A stretch of DNA of 64,000 nucleotides from Hyphomicrobiales bacterium (lineage in GTDB: Bacteria; Pseudomonadota; Alphaproteobacteria; Rhizobiales; Beijerinckiaceae), in assembly GCA_017302635.1 (NCBI GenBank), contig JAFLCX010000002.1, positions 496,001 through 560,000 of the forward strand. Direction: 5' to 3'. Each line of letters begins with the position of its first letter. Within the stretch, counting starts at the first letter, position 1. Both the position numbers and the translations under genes were made by a program. Shown here in pieces: positions 18,375 to 26,863 of the stretch. The notes under the pieces were generated by a model. The model had not been told where the DNA came from. It ran no database searches and saw only the letters and a program-made list of their open reading frames with translations.

Positions 18375-19087
18375 GCGAGACTCGCATTCTCGAACTCGAT
18401 GACATCGATGCGATCGTCGAGCCATTCGACTGGGATTTCTCGCGCTCGCACGCGGCGGATATCGAGGCCATCTGGCAGCGTGAAACGGCAGCCAAGCCGG
18501 GTATGTTCAATGGCCGTGTGCTGATCCAGCATCGCGGAGCGCCGGAAGGGCGCGTCTTCCGCTGTGCCTATTCGGAAACGGACTACCGCACTTTCCTCTC
18601 CTGGCACCGGCTGGGCCATCCGGGGGCGCCTGTGCGCAACGGCTTTGGCATGGCGGCCTTGCGCACCGCCGATGGGGCTTTCCTGCTCGGAGAAATGGGC
18701 GCGCATACGGCGAATGCCGGGAAAATCTACTTTGCCGCCGGCACGCCTGATCTCGACGATATCGTGAAAGGTAGGGTGGATCTCGCGGGCTCGGTTCTGC
18801 GCGAAATGAGTGAGGAAACGGGGCTTCTCACGTCCGAGGTTGAGGTGGGTAACGGCTGGACGGCAATCTTCAGTGCTGTCCGCATCGCCTTCATGCGGCC
18901 TGTCAGCCTCCCGCTACCAGCCGATGAGGCGCGGACGCTGATGCTCGAACGCATGAGGCAGCTGCCCGATCAGGAGCTGTCAGACATCCATATTGTCCGT
19001 GGACCTGCCGATATCGATGAGGTGCGGATGCCGATTTTCCAGCAGATTTACCTGCGCTACGCCTTCGGCGCTCAGCCACCGGGATAG
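18371..19087 (+). CDS. Nudix-domain hydrolase
   Basis: A 238-residue protein with a Nudix signature: a Gly-containing lead-in (VDLAGSVL) followed by REMSEETGLL, matching the REUXEEXGU core. The upstream half contains a beta-rich region with HRLGHPGAPVRNGFGMAALRTADGAFLLGEMG, which resembles the start of a Nudix fold. The Glu that normally precedes the REU core by seven residues is not evident (Asp is there), so the metal site may be atypical. The start is a GTG overlapping the phzF-like stop, implying coupling. Confidence 0.78.
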   Translation: MSETRILELDDIDAIVEPFDWDFSRSHAADIEAIWQRETAAKPGMFNGRVLIQHRGAPEGRVFRCAYSETDYRTFLSWHRLGHPGAPVRNGFGMAALRTADGAFLLGEMGAHTANAGKIYFAAGTPDLDDIVKGRVDLAGSVLREMSEETGLLTSEVEVGNGWTAIFSAVRIAFMRPVSLPLPADEARTLMLERMRQLPDQELSDIHIVRGPADIDEVRMPIFQQIYLRYAFGAQPPG

Positions 19088-19449
19088 CCGAACCGCGCCC
19101 GCGTCGCCCTGACATGGGCGCTGGCGCCGCCAGCATTGCCCGAGGCGCACATTGCATCGGCCTTCTGCATCTCGGCTTCGATCTGATCGAAAACCGTCTT
19201 GGTTGTATGCCCGGTCTCGATATCGTTTTTCATGATGGCCCGGAAACGCGCGACATCCGCCGAACAGCCCGTACCCTCCGGAAGCCTGAACCCGGCGGGC
19301 GTGATGGTCACGCCGCGCGGTTCGGGGTTGGCCTGTGCCTGCGGACGTTGTGTGCTGGTGGAATTGCAGGCGGCGAGCAGGCCGGCGGCGAATGTGAGGG
19401 CAACCAGATGAAAAAGAGGGTGTTTCACGGTCGATCCGGGCTCCGGCAT
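19072..19449 (-). CDS. Small lipoprotein of unknown function
   Basis: About 125 residues, convergent with the Nudix gene and overlapping its 3' end by 16 bp. The N-terminus has a short basic stretch, a hydrophobic segment (LFHLVALTFAAG) and a lipobox LLAAC, so it is a likely membrane lipoprotein. The rest includes FRLPEGTGCSADVARFRAIM and ends FGYPGG, with two further Cys that could form a disulfide. ATG 19449 is chosen for its spacing from an upstream AGTAGG; ATG 19458 is an alternative. No function is recognised. Confidence 0.7.
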   Translation of the reverse strand: MPEPGSTVKHPLFHLVALTFAAGLLAACNSTSTQRPQAQANPEPRGVTITPAGFRLPEGTGCSADVARFRAIMKNDIETGHTTKTVFDQIEAEMQKADAMCASGNAGGASAHVRATRARFGYPGG

Positions 19450-19584
19450 GAGTTTCATCCTACTTCTTAAGCTTCTGGCGAAAAACCTCGTGCATCGCAA
19501 GGGCTTCCTGCCTTGGCACTCTTGCGTCCAAGCACCGGGTTCGCTAAGACCAGACCGTTGAGCAAAATTAACGGGTGATCCCTC

Positions 19585-19701
19585 GTGTCGCGGGTCGTGG
19601 CGAAATTGGAGCGTTCTGTCGCCCAACTGTTCCATGTGAATGGAACGGTCGCCATCTATGTTGCCCTGATTCTTGCCCTGCTGCTCCTTAGCGGCCCCTG
19701 A
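19585..19701 (+). CDS. Putative leuA leader peptide, leucine-rich
   Basis: A 38-codon frame from GTG 19585 (internal GTG starts at 19597 and 19636 are alternatives) that ends ...ALILALLLLSGP. Six of eight codons from 19666 to 19689 are Leu (CTG ATT CTT GCC CTG CTG CTC CTT), placed just before the stop, as in the leader peptides of leu operons. It lies about 150 bp upstream of leuA. A short hydrophobic membrane peptide is an alternative reading. Translation start is not obvious because the Shine-Dalgarno is weak. Confidence 0.65.
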   Translation: MSRVVAKLERSVAQLFHVNGTVAIYVALILALLLLSGP

Positions 19702-19740
19702 GGGCCGTCCGGGCCTGCGGCCTGGGCTCTCAGGGGACGG
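19691..19740 (+). promoter_or_regulatory. Mutually exclusive hairpins in the leuA leader
   Basis: Hairpin A pairs CGGCCC (19692-19697) with GGGCCG (19702-19707) across the leader stop codon. A longer structure pairs CCCCTGAG (19695-19702) with CTCAGGGG (19729-19736) and cannot coexist with A. CCGTCC (19705-19710) can alternatively pair with GGACGG (19735-19740). The competing stems fit an attenuator, but no U-run follows, so any control may be Rho-dependent or translational. The rest of the 19450-19853 gap upstream shows no clear promoter match to me. Confidence 0.5.
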
Positions 19741-19778
19741 CGCGCAACAAAATTTCAACTGGCGCGCAATAAAATTTC
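19739..19778 (+). repeat. 22-bp-period tandem near-repeat upstream of leuA
   Basis: GGCGCGCAACAAAATTTC (19739-19756) and GGCGCGCAATAAAATTTC (19761-19778) differ at one base and are separated by AACT, giving a 22-bp period. This places two identical faces about two helical turns apart, a geometry used by tandem protein-binding sites. It lies between the leader hairpins and leuA. Confidence 0.75.
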
Positions 19779-19853
19779 CCGCTAAACAGCCCGTCGACCC
19801 AGCGATTCAGACATCATTTCCGGCGCGGGCGCGAGACGAGAAGGATCAATTCC

Positions 19854-21410
19854 ATGTCCAAGGACCGCGTTCTGATTTTTGACACCACCCTGCGTGACGG
19901 CGAGCAATGCCCCGGCGCGACCATGACCTTCGAGGAAAAGCTGGAAATCGCCGATTTCCTCGATGCCATGGGCGTCGATGTGATCGAGGCCGGGTTCCCG
20001 ATCGCCTCCGATGGCGATTTCGAGGCCGTCACCGCGATTTCGAAGCGGGTGAAAAACGCCTCTGTCGCGGGTCTTTCGCGCGCCGGTTTCAAGGATATCG
20101 ACCGTGCAGGCGAAGCGGTGAAACACGCGAAGAACCCGCGCATTCACACCTTCATCTCCACCTCGCCGGTGCATATGAAATACAAGCTCCAAAAGGAGCC
20201 GGACGCGGTTCTCCAGTTGGTGATCGACTCGGTCACCCGGGCGCGCAACCTCGTGCCGAATGTCGAATGGTCGGCGGAAGATGGCACCCGCACCGAGATG
20301 GATTTCCTCTGCCGCTGTGTCGAAGCTGCGATTCGTGCTGGCGCGAACACCATCAACATCCCCGATACGGTCGGCTACACCACGCCGGACGAATATCGCG
20401 CCCTGTTTGAAACGGTGCGTAACCGCGTCCCGAATTCCGACAAGGCGATTTTCTCGGTTCATTGCCACAATGATCTCGGCATGGCGGTCGCGAATTCCAT
20501 CGCCGGCGTGATGGGCGGCGCGCGCCAGATCGAGTGCACCATCAACGGCATCGGCGAGCGGGCAGGCAATGCGGCGCTCGAGGAAATCGTGATGGCGTTG
20601 AAAACGCGCAACGATGCCTTTCCGTTCGAAACTGGCATCGAAGCGACCATGCTCAACCGCGCCTCGAAACTGGTCTCGGCGGCGACCTCCTTCCCGGTGC
20701 AATACAACAAGGCCATCGTCGGCCGGAATGCTTTCGCGCATGAGAGCGGCATTCACCAGGATGGCATGCTGAAAAACACCCAGACTTACGAGATCATGAC
20801 CCCGGAATCGGTCGGCGTGTCGAAAACCTCGCTCGTCATGGGCAAGCATTCGGGCCGTAACGCCTTCCGCGATAAGCTCAAGCAACTGGGCTACGAGGTA
20901 AGTGAGAACCAGTTGGAGGATGCTTTCGTGCGTTTCAAGGCGCTCGCCGATCGCAAGAAGGTGATCTACGACGAGGATATCGAGGCTCTGGTCGACGAGA
21001 ACCTCGCTACGGCCGAAGACCGCGTGAAGGTGGTGGCGCTCACGGTCATTGCCGGCACGATGGGCCCGCAATCGGCGACGCTGACGCTTGATCTCGAAGG
21101 GCAGCACCGCACGGTGCAATCCACCGGCAACGGCCCGGTGGATGCCACATTCAATGCCATCCATGCGCTGATTCCGCATGAGGCGAAGCTGGAACTCTAT
21201 CAGGTTCATGCCGTTACTGAGGGCACCGATGCGCAGGCCGAGGTTTCTGTCCGCCTCGCCGATTCCGCCGGGCGCCTCTATACGGGCCGTGCGGCCGACC
21301 CCGATACGCTCGTCTCCTCGGCCAAAGCCTATATCGTGGCGCTCAACAAGCTGACGAATACACGCGGTGCGCGTGGCACCAATCGGGTCCACTCGACGCA
21401 CGGGGTCTGA
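19854..21410 (+). CDS. leuA: 2-isopropylmalate synthase
   Basis: Condenses acetyl-CoA with 2-oxoisovalerate, the committed step of leucine synthesis. The TIM-barrel catalytic domain starts with VLIFDTTLRDGEQCPGATM, with metal ligands in the FSVHCHNDLGMAVAN and CTINGIGERAGNAALEE blocks. The linker includes HESGIHQDGMLK, and the C-terminal domain (about residues 390-510) is the leucine-sensing allosteric region. At 518 residues it is of normal type-1 length. AGAAGGA precedes the ATG. It follows the leucine-rich leader and ends at a strong terminator, so it is apparently monocistronic. Confidence 0.97.
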   Translation: MSKDRVLIFDTTLRDGEQCPGATMTFEEKLEIADFLDAMGVDVIEAGFPIASDGDFEAVTAISKRVKNASVAGLSRAGFKDIDRAGEAVKHAKNPRIHTFISTSPVHMKYKLQKEPDAVLQLVIDSVTRARNLVPNVEWSAEDGTRTEMDFLCRCVEAAIRAGANTINIPDTVGYTTPDEYRALFETVRNRVPNSDKAIFSVHCHNDLGMAVANSIAGVMGGARQIECTINGIGERAGNAALEEIVMALKTRNDAFPFETGIEATMLNRASKLVSAATSFPVQYNKAIVGRNAFAHESGIHQDGMLKNTQTYEIMTPESVGVSKTSLVMGKHSGRNAFRDKLKQLGYEVSENQLEDAFVRFKALADRKKVIYDEDIEALVDENLATAEDRVKVVALTVIAGTMGPQSATLTLDLEGQHRTVQSTGNGPVDATFNAIHALIPHEAKLELYQVHAVTEGTDAQAEVSVRLADSAGRLYTGRAADPDTLVSSAKAYIVALNKLTNTRGARGTNRVHSTHGV

Positions 21411-21437
21411 CGCTCCTAAACCCTTCGGGAATTGACG

Positions 21438-21467
21438 CGGCCGGGCTTGACCCGGCCGTTGTTTTTT
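21438..21467 (+). terminator. Terminator after leuA
   Basis: CGGCCGGG and CCCGGCCG form an 8-bp stem with a CTTGA loop, followed by TTGTTTTTT. Confidence 0.92.
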
Positions 21468-21515
21468 GGCTGGTGCAATCCGTGGACAGCAATTCAAATC
21501 GATTTGGAGAGTGAG

Positions 21516-22430
21516 ATGCGGCTCGGTATTGATCTCGGCGGCACGAAGATCGAGATCGTCGCGATCGACGATGCGGGCCGCGAGCTTTTCCGCCATCGGA
21601 TCGATACGCCGCGCGGCTCCTATCGCGGCATTGTCGAGGCGTTGGGCGCGATCGTCCGTGAGGCCGAAGCGCGCCTCGGCGCAATGGGTCATGCCGGGCC
21701 GCATTCGGTCGGCATTGGCATTCCGGGCTCGATTTCGCCGCAGAAAGGCGTCGCGGTGAATGCGAATTCGACCGAGATCAACGGTCAGCCATTCCAGCAG
21801 GATCTCGAGGCCGCACTCGGCCGCCCGATCAGGATGGCCAATGATGCGAATTGCCTCGCGGTCTCCGAGGCAGTCGACGGAGCGGGTGCCGGTGCGCGCT
21901 TGGTGTTCGCCGCAATCCTTGGCACAGGAACGGGGGCCGGCATCGCGATTGATGGCGCGGCCTGGGAAGGCCCGCATCGATTGGGCGGCGAATGGGGGCA
22001 TAATCCGCTGCCTTGGCCCAGCATCGACGAACTCACACAGGCCGAAACCTGCTGGTGCGGCAAGCCGGGCTGCATCGAAACCTGGGTCTCGGGCACCGGC
22101 TTCCAGAACGATTTCAGGCGTGTCACCGGCCGCGCGCTCAAGGGGCGGGAAATCATCGCCGCGCGGGATGCCGGGAATGCGGAAGCCGAAGCCGCTTTAG
22201 AGCGCTACATCTCGCGACTGGGGCGTTCGCTTGCCCACATTGCCAATATTCTCGATCCCGATGTCATCGTGCTCGGTGGCGGGATGAGCCGGGTCAAGGC
22301 TCTGTACGAGCGTCTTCCAGCGGAAATCGGCCGATGGGTGTTCCTGCCCACATTCACGACGCCCATCCGCCCCGCCGTGCATGGCGACAGTTCCGGCGTG
22401 CGCGGCGCGGCGTGGCTGTGGGGACGGTGA
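21516..22430 (+). CDS. ROK-family sugar kinase (fructokinase/NagK-like)
   Basis: ATP-dependent hexose kinase of 304 residues. The N-terminal phosphate loop is [18 protein letters not shown] and [11 protein letters not shown] form the sugar-binding region, [12 protein letters not shown] the adenosine region, and [15 protein letters not shown] supplies the ROK zinc-binding CxCGxxGCxE motif, with the HNPLPW element just before. This pattern fits the fructokinase/N-acetylglucosamine kinase branch rather than a DNA-binding ROK regulator, since no HTH is present. GGAGAGTGAG precedes ATG 21516. Confidence 0.88.
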   Translation: MRLGIDLGGTKIEIVAIDDAGRELFRHRIDTPRGSYRGIVEALGAIVREAEARLGAMGHAGPHSVGIGIPGSISPQKGVAVNANSTEINGQPFQQDLEAALGRPIRMANDANCLAVSEAVDGAGAGARLVFAAILGTGTGAGIAIDGAAWEGPHRLGGEWGHNPLPWPSIDELTQAETCWCGKPGCIETWVSGTGFQNDFRRVTGRALKGREIIAARDAGNAEAEAALERYISRLGRSLAHIANILDPDVIVLGGGMSRVKALYERLPAEIGRWVFLPTFTTPIRPAVHGDSSGVRGAAWLWGR

Positions 22431-22532
22431 AGGGTTCAATTCGAAAACGATATCCGGTTTTCCTGCTGGACAACCGCGCTCAAATGCCCTAGCAACCCGG
22501 CTTCCCGGCGAGCTTCACGCTTCGTCGCGGTC

Positions 22533-22608
<76 letters not shown>

Positions 22609-22674
22609 AACACTTCTGAAACGAACCTTCGAACCGGATCTTGACGGTATTTGCTGGCGCAAAACCCCAATGGT

Positions 22675-22695
22675 GGTTCGAGTCCTTCATCACCC
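22675..22695 (+). repeat. Partial copy of the tRNA-Lys 3' end (attachment-site-like)
   Basis: GGTTCGAGTCCTTCATCACCC repeats the tRNA bases 22584-22604 with one substitution. An 11-nt inverted copy of the T-arm (CGAACCTTCGA at 22622-22632) lies between the two. A 3'-tRNA fragment downstream of an intact tRNA is what site-specific integration at tRNA genes leaves behind. No integrase gene is in the window. Confidence 0.7.
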
Positions 22696-22729
22696 CTCAT
22701 CTTCATTCATTCCCCAACTTGCAAAGAAA

Positions 22730-22806
22730 AAACCGCGTCCGGCGGAACGGAGCGCGGTTTGTTGCTGTGTGAAAGGGCGGCGACCGAAGGGAGTCAGTCG
22801 CCGCCC
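22730..22806 (-). terminator. Tandem terminator hairpins after the second TRAP operon
   Basis: Nearest the dctM stop, GGGCGGCGAC (22775-22784) pairs with GTCGCCGCCC (22797-22806), a 10-bp stem. Further on, AAACCGCG (22730-22737) pairs with CGCGGTTT (22753-22760); the A-run at 22726-22732 gives a T-run on the minus strand. The second is a standard intrinsic terminator. Confidence 0.8.
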
Positions 22807-22811
22807 CGGTT

Positions 22812-24089
22812 TCACCGCATGATCGCATCTCTCAGGGTGAGGCTTATCGGCGGGACGTAAGCCACAATCATGAGGCAGACGAAAATCACGGCGATGAAAA
22901 CAACGAGATATTTCATCATTTTATCGATCGAGCACCCCGCCACCTGAGCGGCGGCAAACAGGTTCACGCCGAAGGGAGGGGTGATCATGCCCAAAGCGAG
23001 GTTCACGACCATTACGGTGCCGAAATGTACGGTATCGATGCCGACTTTCGTGGCCGCATCCGCGAGGATGGGGCCGAGCACGATGATGGAGGCATTGGTC
23101 TCGACGAACATGCCGACGATGAACAGGAAGATGTTCACCGCGAGCATATACATGCCCGGCCCGTCGAAGGTTTTCACCAGCCATTCGCCGGCGGCATCCG
23201 GCACGCCCTGTCGGTTCAGCAGATAGGAGAACAGGCTCGCCGTCGCGATGATGAACATGATGACGGCCGAGGAGACCACCGATTTCCTGAACACCGGCAG
23301 CAGATCCCTGAACGTGATCTCGCGGTGGATGAACAGGCCGCAGACCAGCGCGTAGACCACCGCGACCACGCTCGCCTCGGTGGGTGTGGTGATCCCGCCA
23401 TAAATACCACCCAGCACGAGCACCGGCATCAGCAGCGCGAAGAAGGCCTGTTTGATCGCGGCTCTCCGGCCCATGCGGCCCTCGCCATCGCGCTTGCCCC
23501 ATCCAGTCATGCGGCACCAGACGAGAACGGTCACGATCAGAGCGCCGCCGATCAGCAGCCCTGGTCCGAGGCCGGCGATGAACAATTCGGGGATCGAGGT
23601 CTGCGTCGCGACGCCGAACAGGATCATGGGGATCGAGGGTGGAATGATCACACCCAGCTCGGCAGCAGTCGCCTGCAACGCGGCTGCGAAACCCACCGGA
23701 TAACCATAGCGCACCAGAGCCGGGATCAGCACCGAGCCGACGGCGAAGGTCGTCGCGACGCTCGAGCCGGAGATCGCCGCGAAGATCATGCAGGTCAGCA
23801 CGCAGGTTGCGGCCAGCCCTCCCTGCACGCCGCCGATGAAGGAGCGCGCCAGCTCCACGAGGCGGCGAGACAGCCCGCCCACATCCATCAGGTTCCCCGC
23901 AAGGATGAAGAATGGAATGGCCGCCAGCGGAAAGCGATCCAGCGCAATGAAAACCTGCTGGGCGGTGACGATCATCGGCAGGTTGGTGAAGCCGACTATG
24001 CCGACCAGAGCGGCAAGGCCGATCGCGACCGCGACAGGAACGCTGATCGCAAAAAGGACCAGCATGACAGAGAGCATCGAGCCGGTCAT
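22812..24089 (-). CDS. TRAP transporter large permease (DctM)
   Basis: Transport subunit of the second TRAP system, 425 residues, the standard DctM length. Hydrophobic helices fill the protein; landmarks are LAAIPFFILAGNLMDVGG, FAAISGSSVATTFAVGSVLIPALV, LGVIIPPSIPMILFGVATQTSI, GITTPTEASVVAVVYAL and ALGMITPPFGVNLFAA. The ATG at 24089 overlaps the dctQ stop by four bases; the open frame upstream is antisense noise over dctQ. It ends at tandem terminators. Confidence 0.93.
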   Translation of the reverse strand: MTGSMLSVMLVLFAISVPVAVAIGLAALVGIVGFTNLPMIVTAQQVFIALDRFPLAAIPFFILAGNLMDVGGLSRRLVELARSFIGGVQGGLAATCVLTCMIFAAISGSSVATTFAVGSVLIPALVRYGYPVGFAAALQATAAELGVIIPPSIPMILFGVATQTSIPELFIAGLGPGLLIGGALIVTVLVWCRMTGWGKRDGEGRMGRRAAIKQAFFALLMPVLVLGGIYGGITTPTEASVVAVVYALVCGLFIHREITFRDLLPVFRKSVVSSAVIMFIIATASLFSYLLNRQGVPDAAGEWLVKTFDGPGMYMLAVNIFLFIVGMFVETNASIIVLGPILADAATKVGIDTVHFGTVMVVNLALGMITPPFGVNLFAAAQVAGCSIDKMMKYLVVFIAVIFVCLMIVAYVPPISLTLRDAIMR

Positions 24090-24586
24090 ATCGCGGCATC
24101 CAGTTCTTCGTTGCGCCGGTCGAGGTAATGGGCGATCGCGCCAATGGCCGCGAAAACACAGCCGACCGGAATCGCCGCGTAACCCCATGAAATCGAGATA
24201 TCGAGCCCGGCCATCTCCTGAAACCAGACGCGTTGGGTCATCTGGATGCCGAACCAAAGCAGGGTGGCCATCAAGGTGAGGTTCGAGATTAGTGTGAGCG
24301 TTTCGATCACCCCGCGCATGCGCCCAGACGAGTAGCGGTGCGCGATATCGATCGAGACAAGAGCACCTTGCCGCAGGGCGACCGAAAGCCCCAGAAACAC
24401 CATCCAGATCAGGGAAAGGCGCACCAAAGCCTCCGACCATGTGGCTGGAGATTGCAGGAGAAATCGGGAAACGACCTGCCAGAACCCGGCGCCAACCGCG
24501 ACAGTCAATGCGAGGCTCGCGGCAAGGCCGGCGAGGTTTGTGGTCAGTCTGTCAAGCCTCAGGAAATGGAGAGCCAAAGCACGCAT
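24086..24586 (-). CDS. TRAP transporter small permease (DctQ)
   Basis: Four-helix membrane subunit of 166 residues, with hydrophobic segments near residues 16-36, 52-70, 88-108 and 128-148 and the family-type SRFLLQSPATWSEALVRLSLIWMVFLG region. ATG 24586 is chosen because GAAGG lies 7-8 bp upstream; ATG 24601 is an alternative. It overlaps dctM and follows dctP by about 94 bp. Confidence 0.86.
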   Translation of the reverse strand: MRALALHFLRLDRLTTNLAGLAASLALTVAVGAGFWQVVSRFLLQSPATWSEALVRLSLIWMVFLGLSVALRQGALVSIDIAHRYSSGRMRGVIETLTLISNLTLMATLLWFGIQMTQRVWFQEMAGLDISISWGYAAIPVGCVFAAIGAIAHYLDRRNEELDAAI

Positions 24587-24680
24587 CGCGCGAACCTTCA
24601 TTGAAGAGAGCAAGGCTCCGGACGCACGCCACCCATTTGCGGGAAAGATGGCGTGCGCCCGAAAAGGAGATTGGCTCGCG

Positions 24681-25652
24681 TTACTTTTGATCGCGGATTG
24701 CCTTGAGCAGGTCAGCACCAAACTGCCTCTCGAAATCCGGCATCGCAGACTTCATGGCCTCCTGATAGGAGGCACGATTGGCGACCTCGCGCACATCCAT
24801 CCCGCGCCGGCGCAGTTCCGCGACGCCATCGCGTTCATCGGCCTCCACCTTGTCGCGATTGGTTTTCACAGCCGCGCGGGCCGCATTCTGGAAGATTTTC
24901 CGGTCGCCTTCATTGAGCGTGGTCCAGAAGGTCTGCGAGCCAGCGAGCAGGCCAGCCGAGTAGACATGGCCCGTGAGATACAGATATTTCTGCAACTGAT
25001 TGAAATTGTTGGAGAGAATGACCGGAATCGGATTCTCTTGCCCATCTACCGTGCCCTGCTGAAGAGCCGGCGGCAATTCGGAGAAAGCCATTGGCGTCGG
25101 CAGAACGCCAGCCGCGCGCCACGCCGACATGTGCACCGGGTTTTCCATGGTGCGGATTTTCAGGCCTTTCACGTCCTCCGGCTTTTCGACCAGCTTGCCG
25201 CCGGTGGTGAGGTGGCGAAACCCGTTCTCCATGAAGGCGAGGCCCACGATGTTGCGCCGCGTGAAATCTTTCAGCATGTCCTGCCCGATCTTGCCGTCCA
25301 CAACGCCGCGTGCATGCGCGTAGTCGCGGAAAATGAACGGGACATCGAGGGCGCGCACGGCTGGCACGAAGTTTCCGACTGGGCCGGTGGAGCCCATCGA
25401 GAATTCCTGGCTGCCAAGCTGCACGCTTTCAAGCGCTTCACGCTCGTTGTCGAGCCGCTGGATCACGACTCGATAGCGCCCATTGCTCTCCTTCTCGACC
25501 ACTTCCTTGAAGGTGATGGCAGCGAGGCCGAAATGGCTGTTGGCCGGTGAGGAATGCGTCAGCGTGATCTGGCGCGGAGACTGGGCGAGGGCTGTCGTCG
25601 AGACAAGCGCGAGTGTGGCGGCAGAAGCCGCAAGAAAAGATCGGCGAAGCAT
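24681..25652 (-). CDS. TRAP transporter solute-binding protein (DctP)
   Basis: Periplasmic receptor of the second TRAP system, 323 residues. A Sec signal peptide (RRSFLAASAATLALVSTTALAQ) precedes a mature part starting QITLTHSSPANSHFG. The conserved block GLKIRTMENPVHMSAW contains the Arg that salt-bridges the ligand carboxylate, and LPPALQQGTVDGQENP is a DctP signature. The ligand is therefore probably an organic acid. Given the glycerate kinase across the regulator gene, a hydroxy acid is plausible but unproven. GGGAG precedes the ATG. Confidence 0.92.
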   Translation of the reverse strand: MLRRSFLAASAATLALVSTTALAQSPRQITLTHSSPANSHFGLAAITFKEVVEKESNGRYRVVIQRLDNEREALESVQLGSQEFSMGSTGPVGNFVPAVRALDVPFIFRDYAHARGVVDGKIGQDMLKDFTRRNIVGLAFMENGFRHLTTGGKLVEKPEDVKGLKIRTMENPVHMSAWRAAGVLPTPMAFSELPPALQQGTVDGQENPIPVILSNNFNQLQKYLYLTGHVYSAGLLAGSQTFWTTLNEGDRKIFQNAARAAVKTNRDKVEADERDGVAELRRRGMDVREVANRASYQEAMKSAMPDFERQFGADLLKAIRDQK

Positions 25653-25747
25653 GAAAGAACTCCCGTTTGTTAGGACGAGCAGGTCGGCCGAGCCTCCCGG
25701 AATGGCCATATTGCCTGCCCATGAGATTATCTTTGGACCAATTAAAA

Positions 25748-25774
25748 CTCCATTGTCAATTAACTTATCCATGG
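25748..25774 (-). promoter_or_regulatory. Operator/promoter elements upstream of dctP
   Basis: Read on the minus strand, ATGGATA is followed by AATTGACAATGGA within a stretch of about 25 bp. Both elements recur in the region between the GntR and glycerate-kinase genes. The TTGACA could be a -35 box, although I see no well-spaced -10. The remaining 25653-25927 gap shows nothing else I recognise. Confidence 0.5.
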
Positions 25775-25927
25775 AGCATTAAAATAACCGAAGCTATCGT
25801 TAAACCTAATCGACCGGGATCGCCGAATCTCCCGCGGCGCTTTTGGGGTGACCGGTGCTCTCCGGGGGATGGGCGTGTTTCTGCGTTCGCCGTAAGCGGG
25901 ATCAGGCGCCGTCGCAGTTCGAAAATG

Positions 25928-26704
25928 TCAGCCGTCGTTGCTGGCCGAGAGCGTCGCGCCGGCCCGACGCAGCGCGACGTCCAGCCGCGCTTCGGATTTC
26001 TTTAGTTCGTCCAGCGCCTGCCGGACAAAGGCGATATGCGACTCGGCGGCACGCTGCGCTGCGGCTGGATCGCCCATGATGATGGCATCGAAAATCGCGC
26101 GATGCTGCTGAACGGTCGCCTCGCGGTAGCCCACGCGCGGGTAAAGCGTCTTGCGGTTGTAGAACACATCATTGCGCAACAATTCGGACATTCCACGCAT
26201 CACGTGCAGAATGGTCAGGTTGTGGCATGCCTCGTAAATCGCGATGTGAAAATCGGCATCGGCATGGGCTTCTTCCAGCGGATCGGCCTTTTCATGACAG
26301 GCGAGCACGCGGGAAAAAGCCCGGCGCAGGGCGTCGCGGTCGAGGTCCGTTGCGCGCAAGGCTGCAAAATAGGCGGCTGCACCCTCGAGGATGCCACGGA
26401 ATTCGAGATAATCGTCGAACACATTCGGATCGGATCGGAACAGCGCTACCAGCGGATCGCGGATGGACATCTCCGTGGCGTCGGCCACGTGCACGCCGCC
26501 GCGCTGCATCTTAAGCAGGCCCTCCTGCTCCAGCGTGATCAGAGCCTCACGGATGGTGGGGCGCGAGGTTTCGAATTCCTCCGCCAGCTGCCGTTCGGCA
26601 GGCAGGCGATCGCCGGGGCGAAGCGAGCCCTCCAGGATGAACTTGCGGATCTTGTCGGCGATGTCATCCGCAAGGCGTCGTTGTTTGACGGGGTGGAATC
26701 GCAT
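25928..26704 (-). CDS. GntR-family regulator, FadR subfamily
   Basis: Transcription factor of 258 residues. The N-terminal winged HTH includes LADDIADKIRKFILEGSLRPGDRLPAERQLAEEF and TSRPTIREALITLEQEGLL. The C-terminal FCD domain (about residues 90-235) contains the metal-binding pattern with DADFHIAIYEACHN and the later His of EATVQQHRAIFDAI and AAESHI, typical of regulators sensing organic acids (LldR, PdhR and similar). ATG 26704 is chosen; the frame runs upstream without family similarity. It lies between the TRAP operon and the divergent glycerate kinase and probably regulates both. Confidence 0.92.
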   Translation of the reverse strand: MRFHPVKQRRLADDIADKIRKFILEGSLRPGDRLPAERQLAEEFETSRPTIREALITLEQEGLLKMQRGGVHVADATEMSIRDPLVALFRSDPNVFDDYLEFRGILEGAAAYFAALRATDLDRDALRRAFSRVLACHEKADPLEEAHADADFHIAIYEACHNLTILHVMRGMSELLRNDVFYNRKTLYPRVGYREATVQQHRAIFDAIIMGDPAAAQRAAESHIAFVRQALDELKKSEARLDVALRRAGATLSASNDG

Positions 26705-26771
26705 GGGGCCGTTGATCCTCTCCTTGTCTTTTGTGCCCGAGCTGTTGGGCAGAGGCAAGCGCAGGAATAAA

Positions 26772-26813
26772 TTGACAACGGAATATTTGATATACAATGG
26801 ATATGTTATCCAT
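26772..26813 (+). promoter_or_regulatory. Promoter and operator for the glycerate kinase gene
   Basis: TTGACA (26772-26777) and TACAAT (26793-26798) are good sigma-70-type boxes with a short 15-bp spacer. ATGGATA-TGT-TATCCAT (26797-26813) is a perfect 7-bp inverted repeat overlapping the -10 and start-point region. AATTGACAAYGGA and ATGGATA are shared with the dctP upstream region, pointing to the GntR regulator as common controller. Confidence 0.65.
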
Positions 26814-26863
26814 AGGTTTGGGTTTCGCTCAAGCCTTCCGATGCTGATTTGTCGAGCCGGTTC

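Noticed and set aside
19782..22001. A 739-residue open frame antisense to leuA and the ROK gene
   Set aside because: Same reasons; leuA has full family motifs on the plus strand and a terminator, whereas the antisense frame has none.
22812..24440. A long N-terminal extension on the second DctM from the open frame up to 24440
   Set aside because: The extra sequence is antisense noise over dctQ; the start at 24089 overlaps the dctQ stop by four bases, as in normal TRAP operons, and gives the family length.
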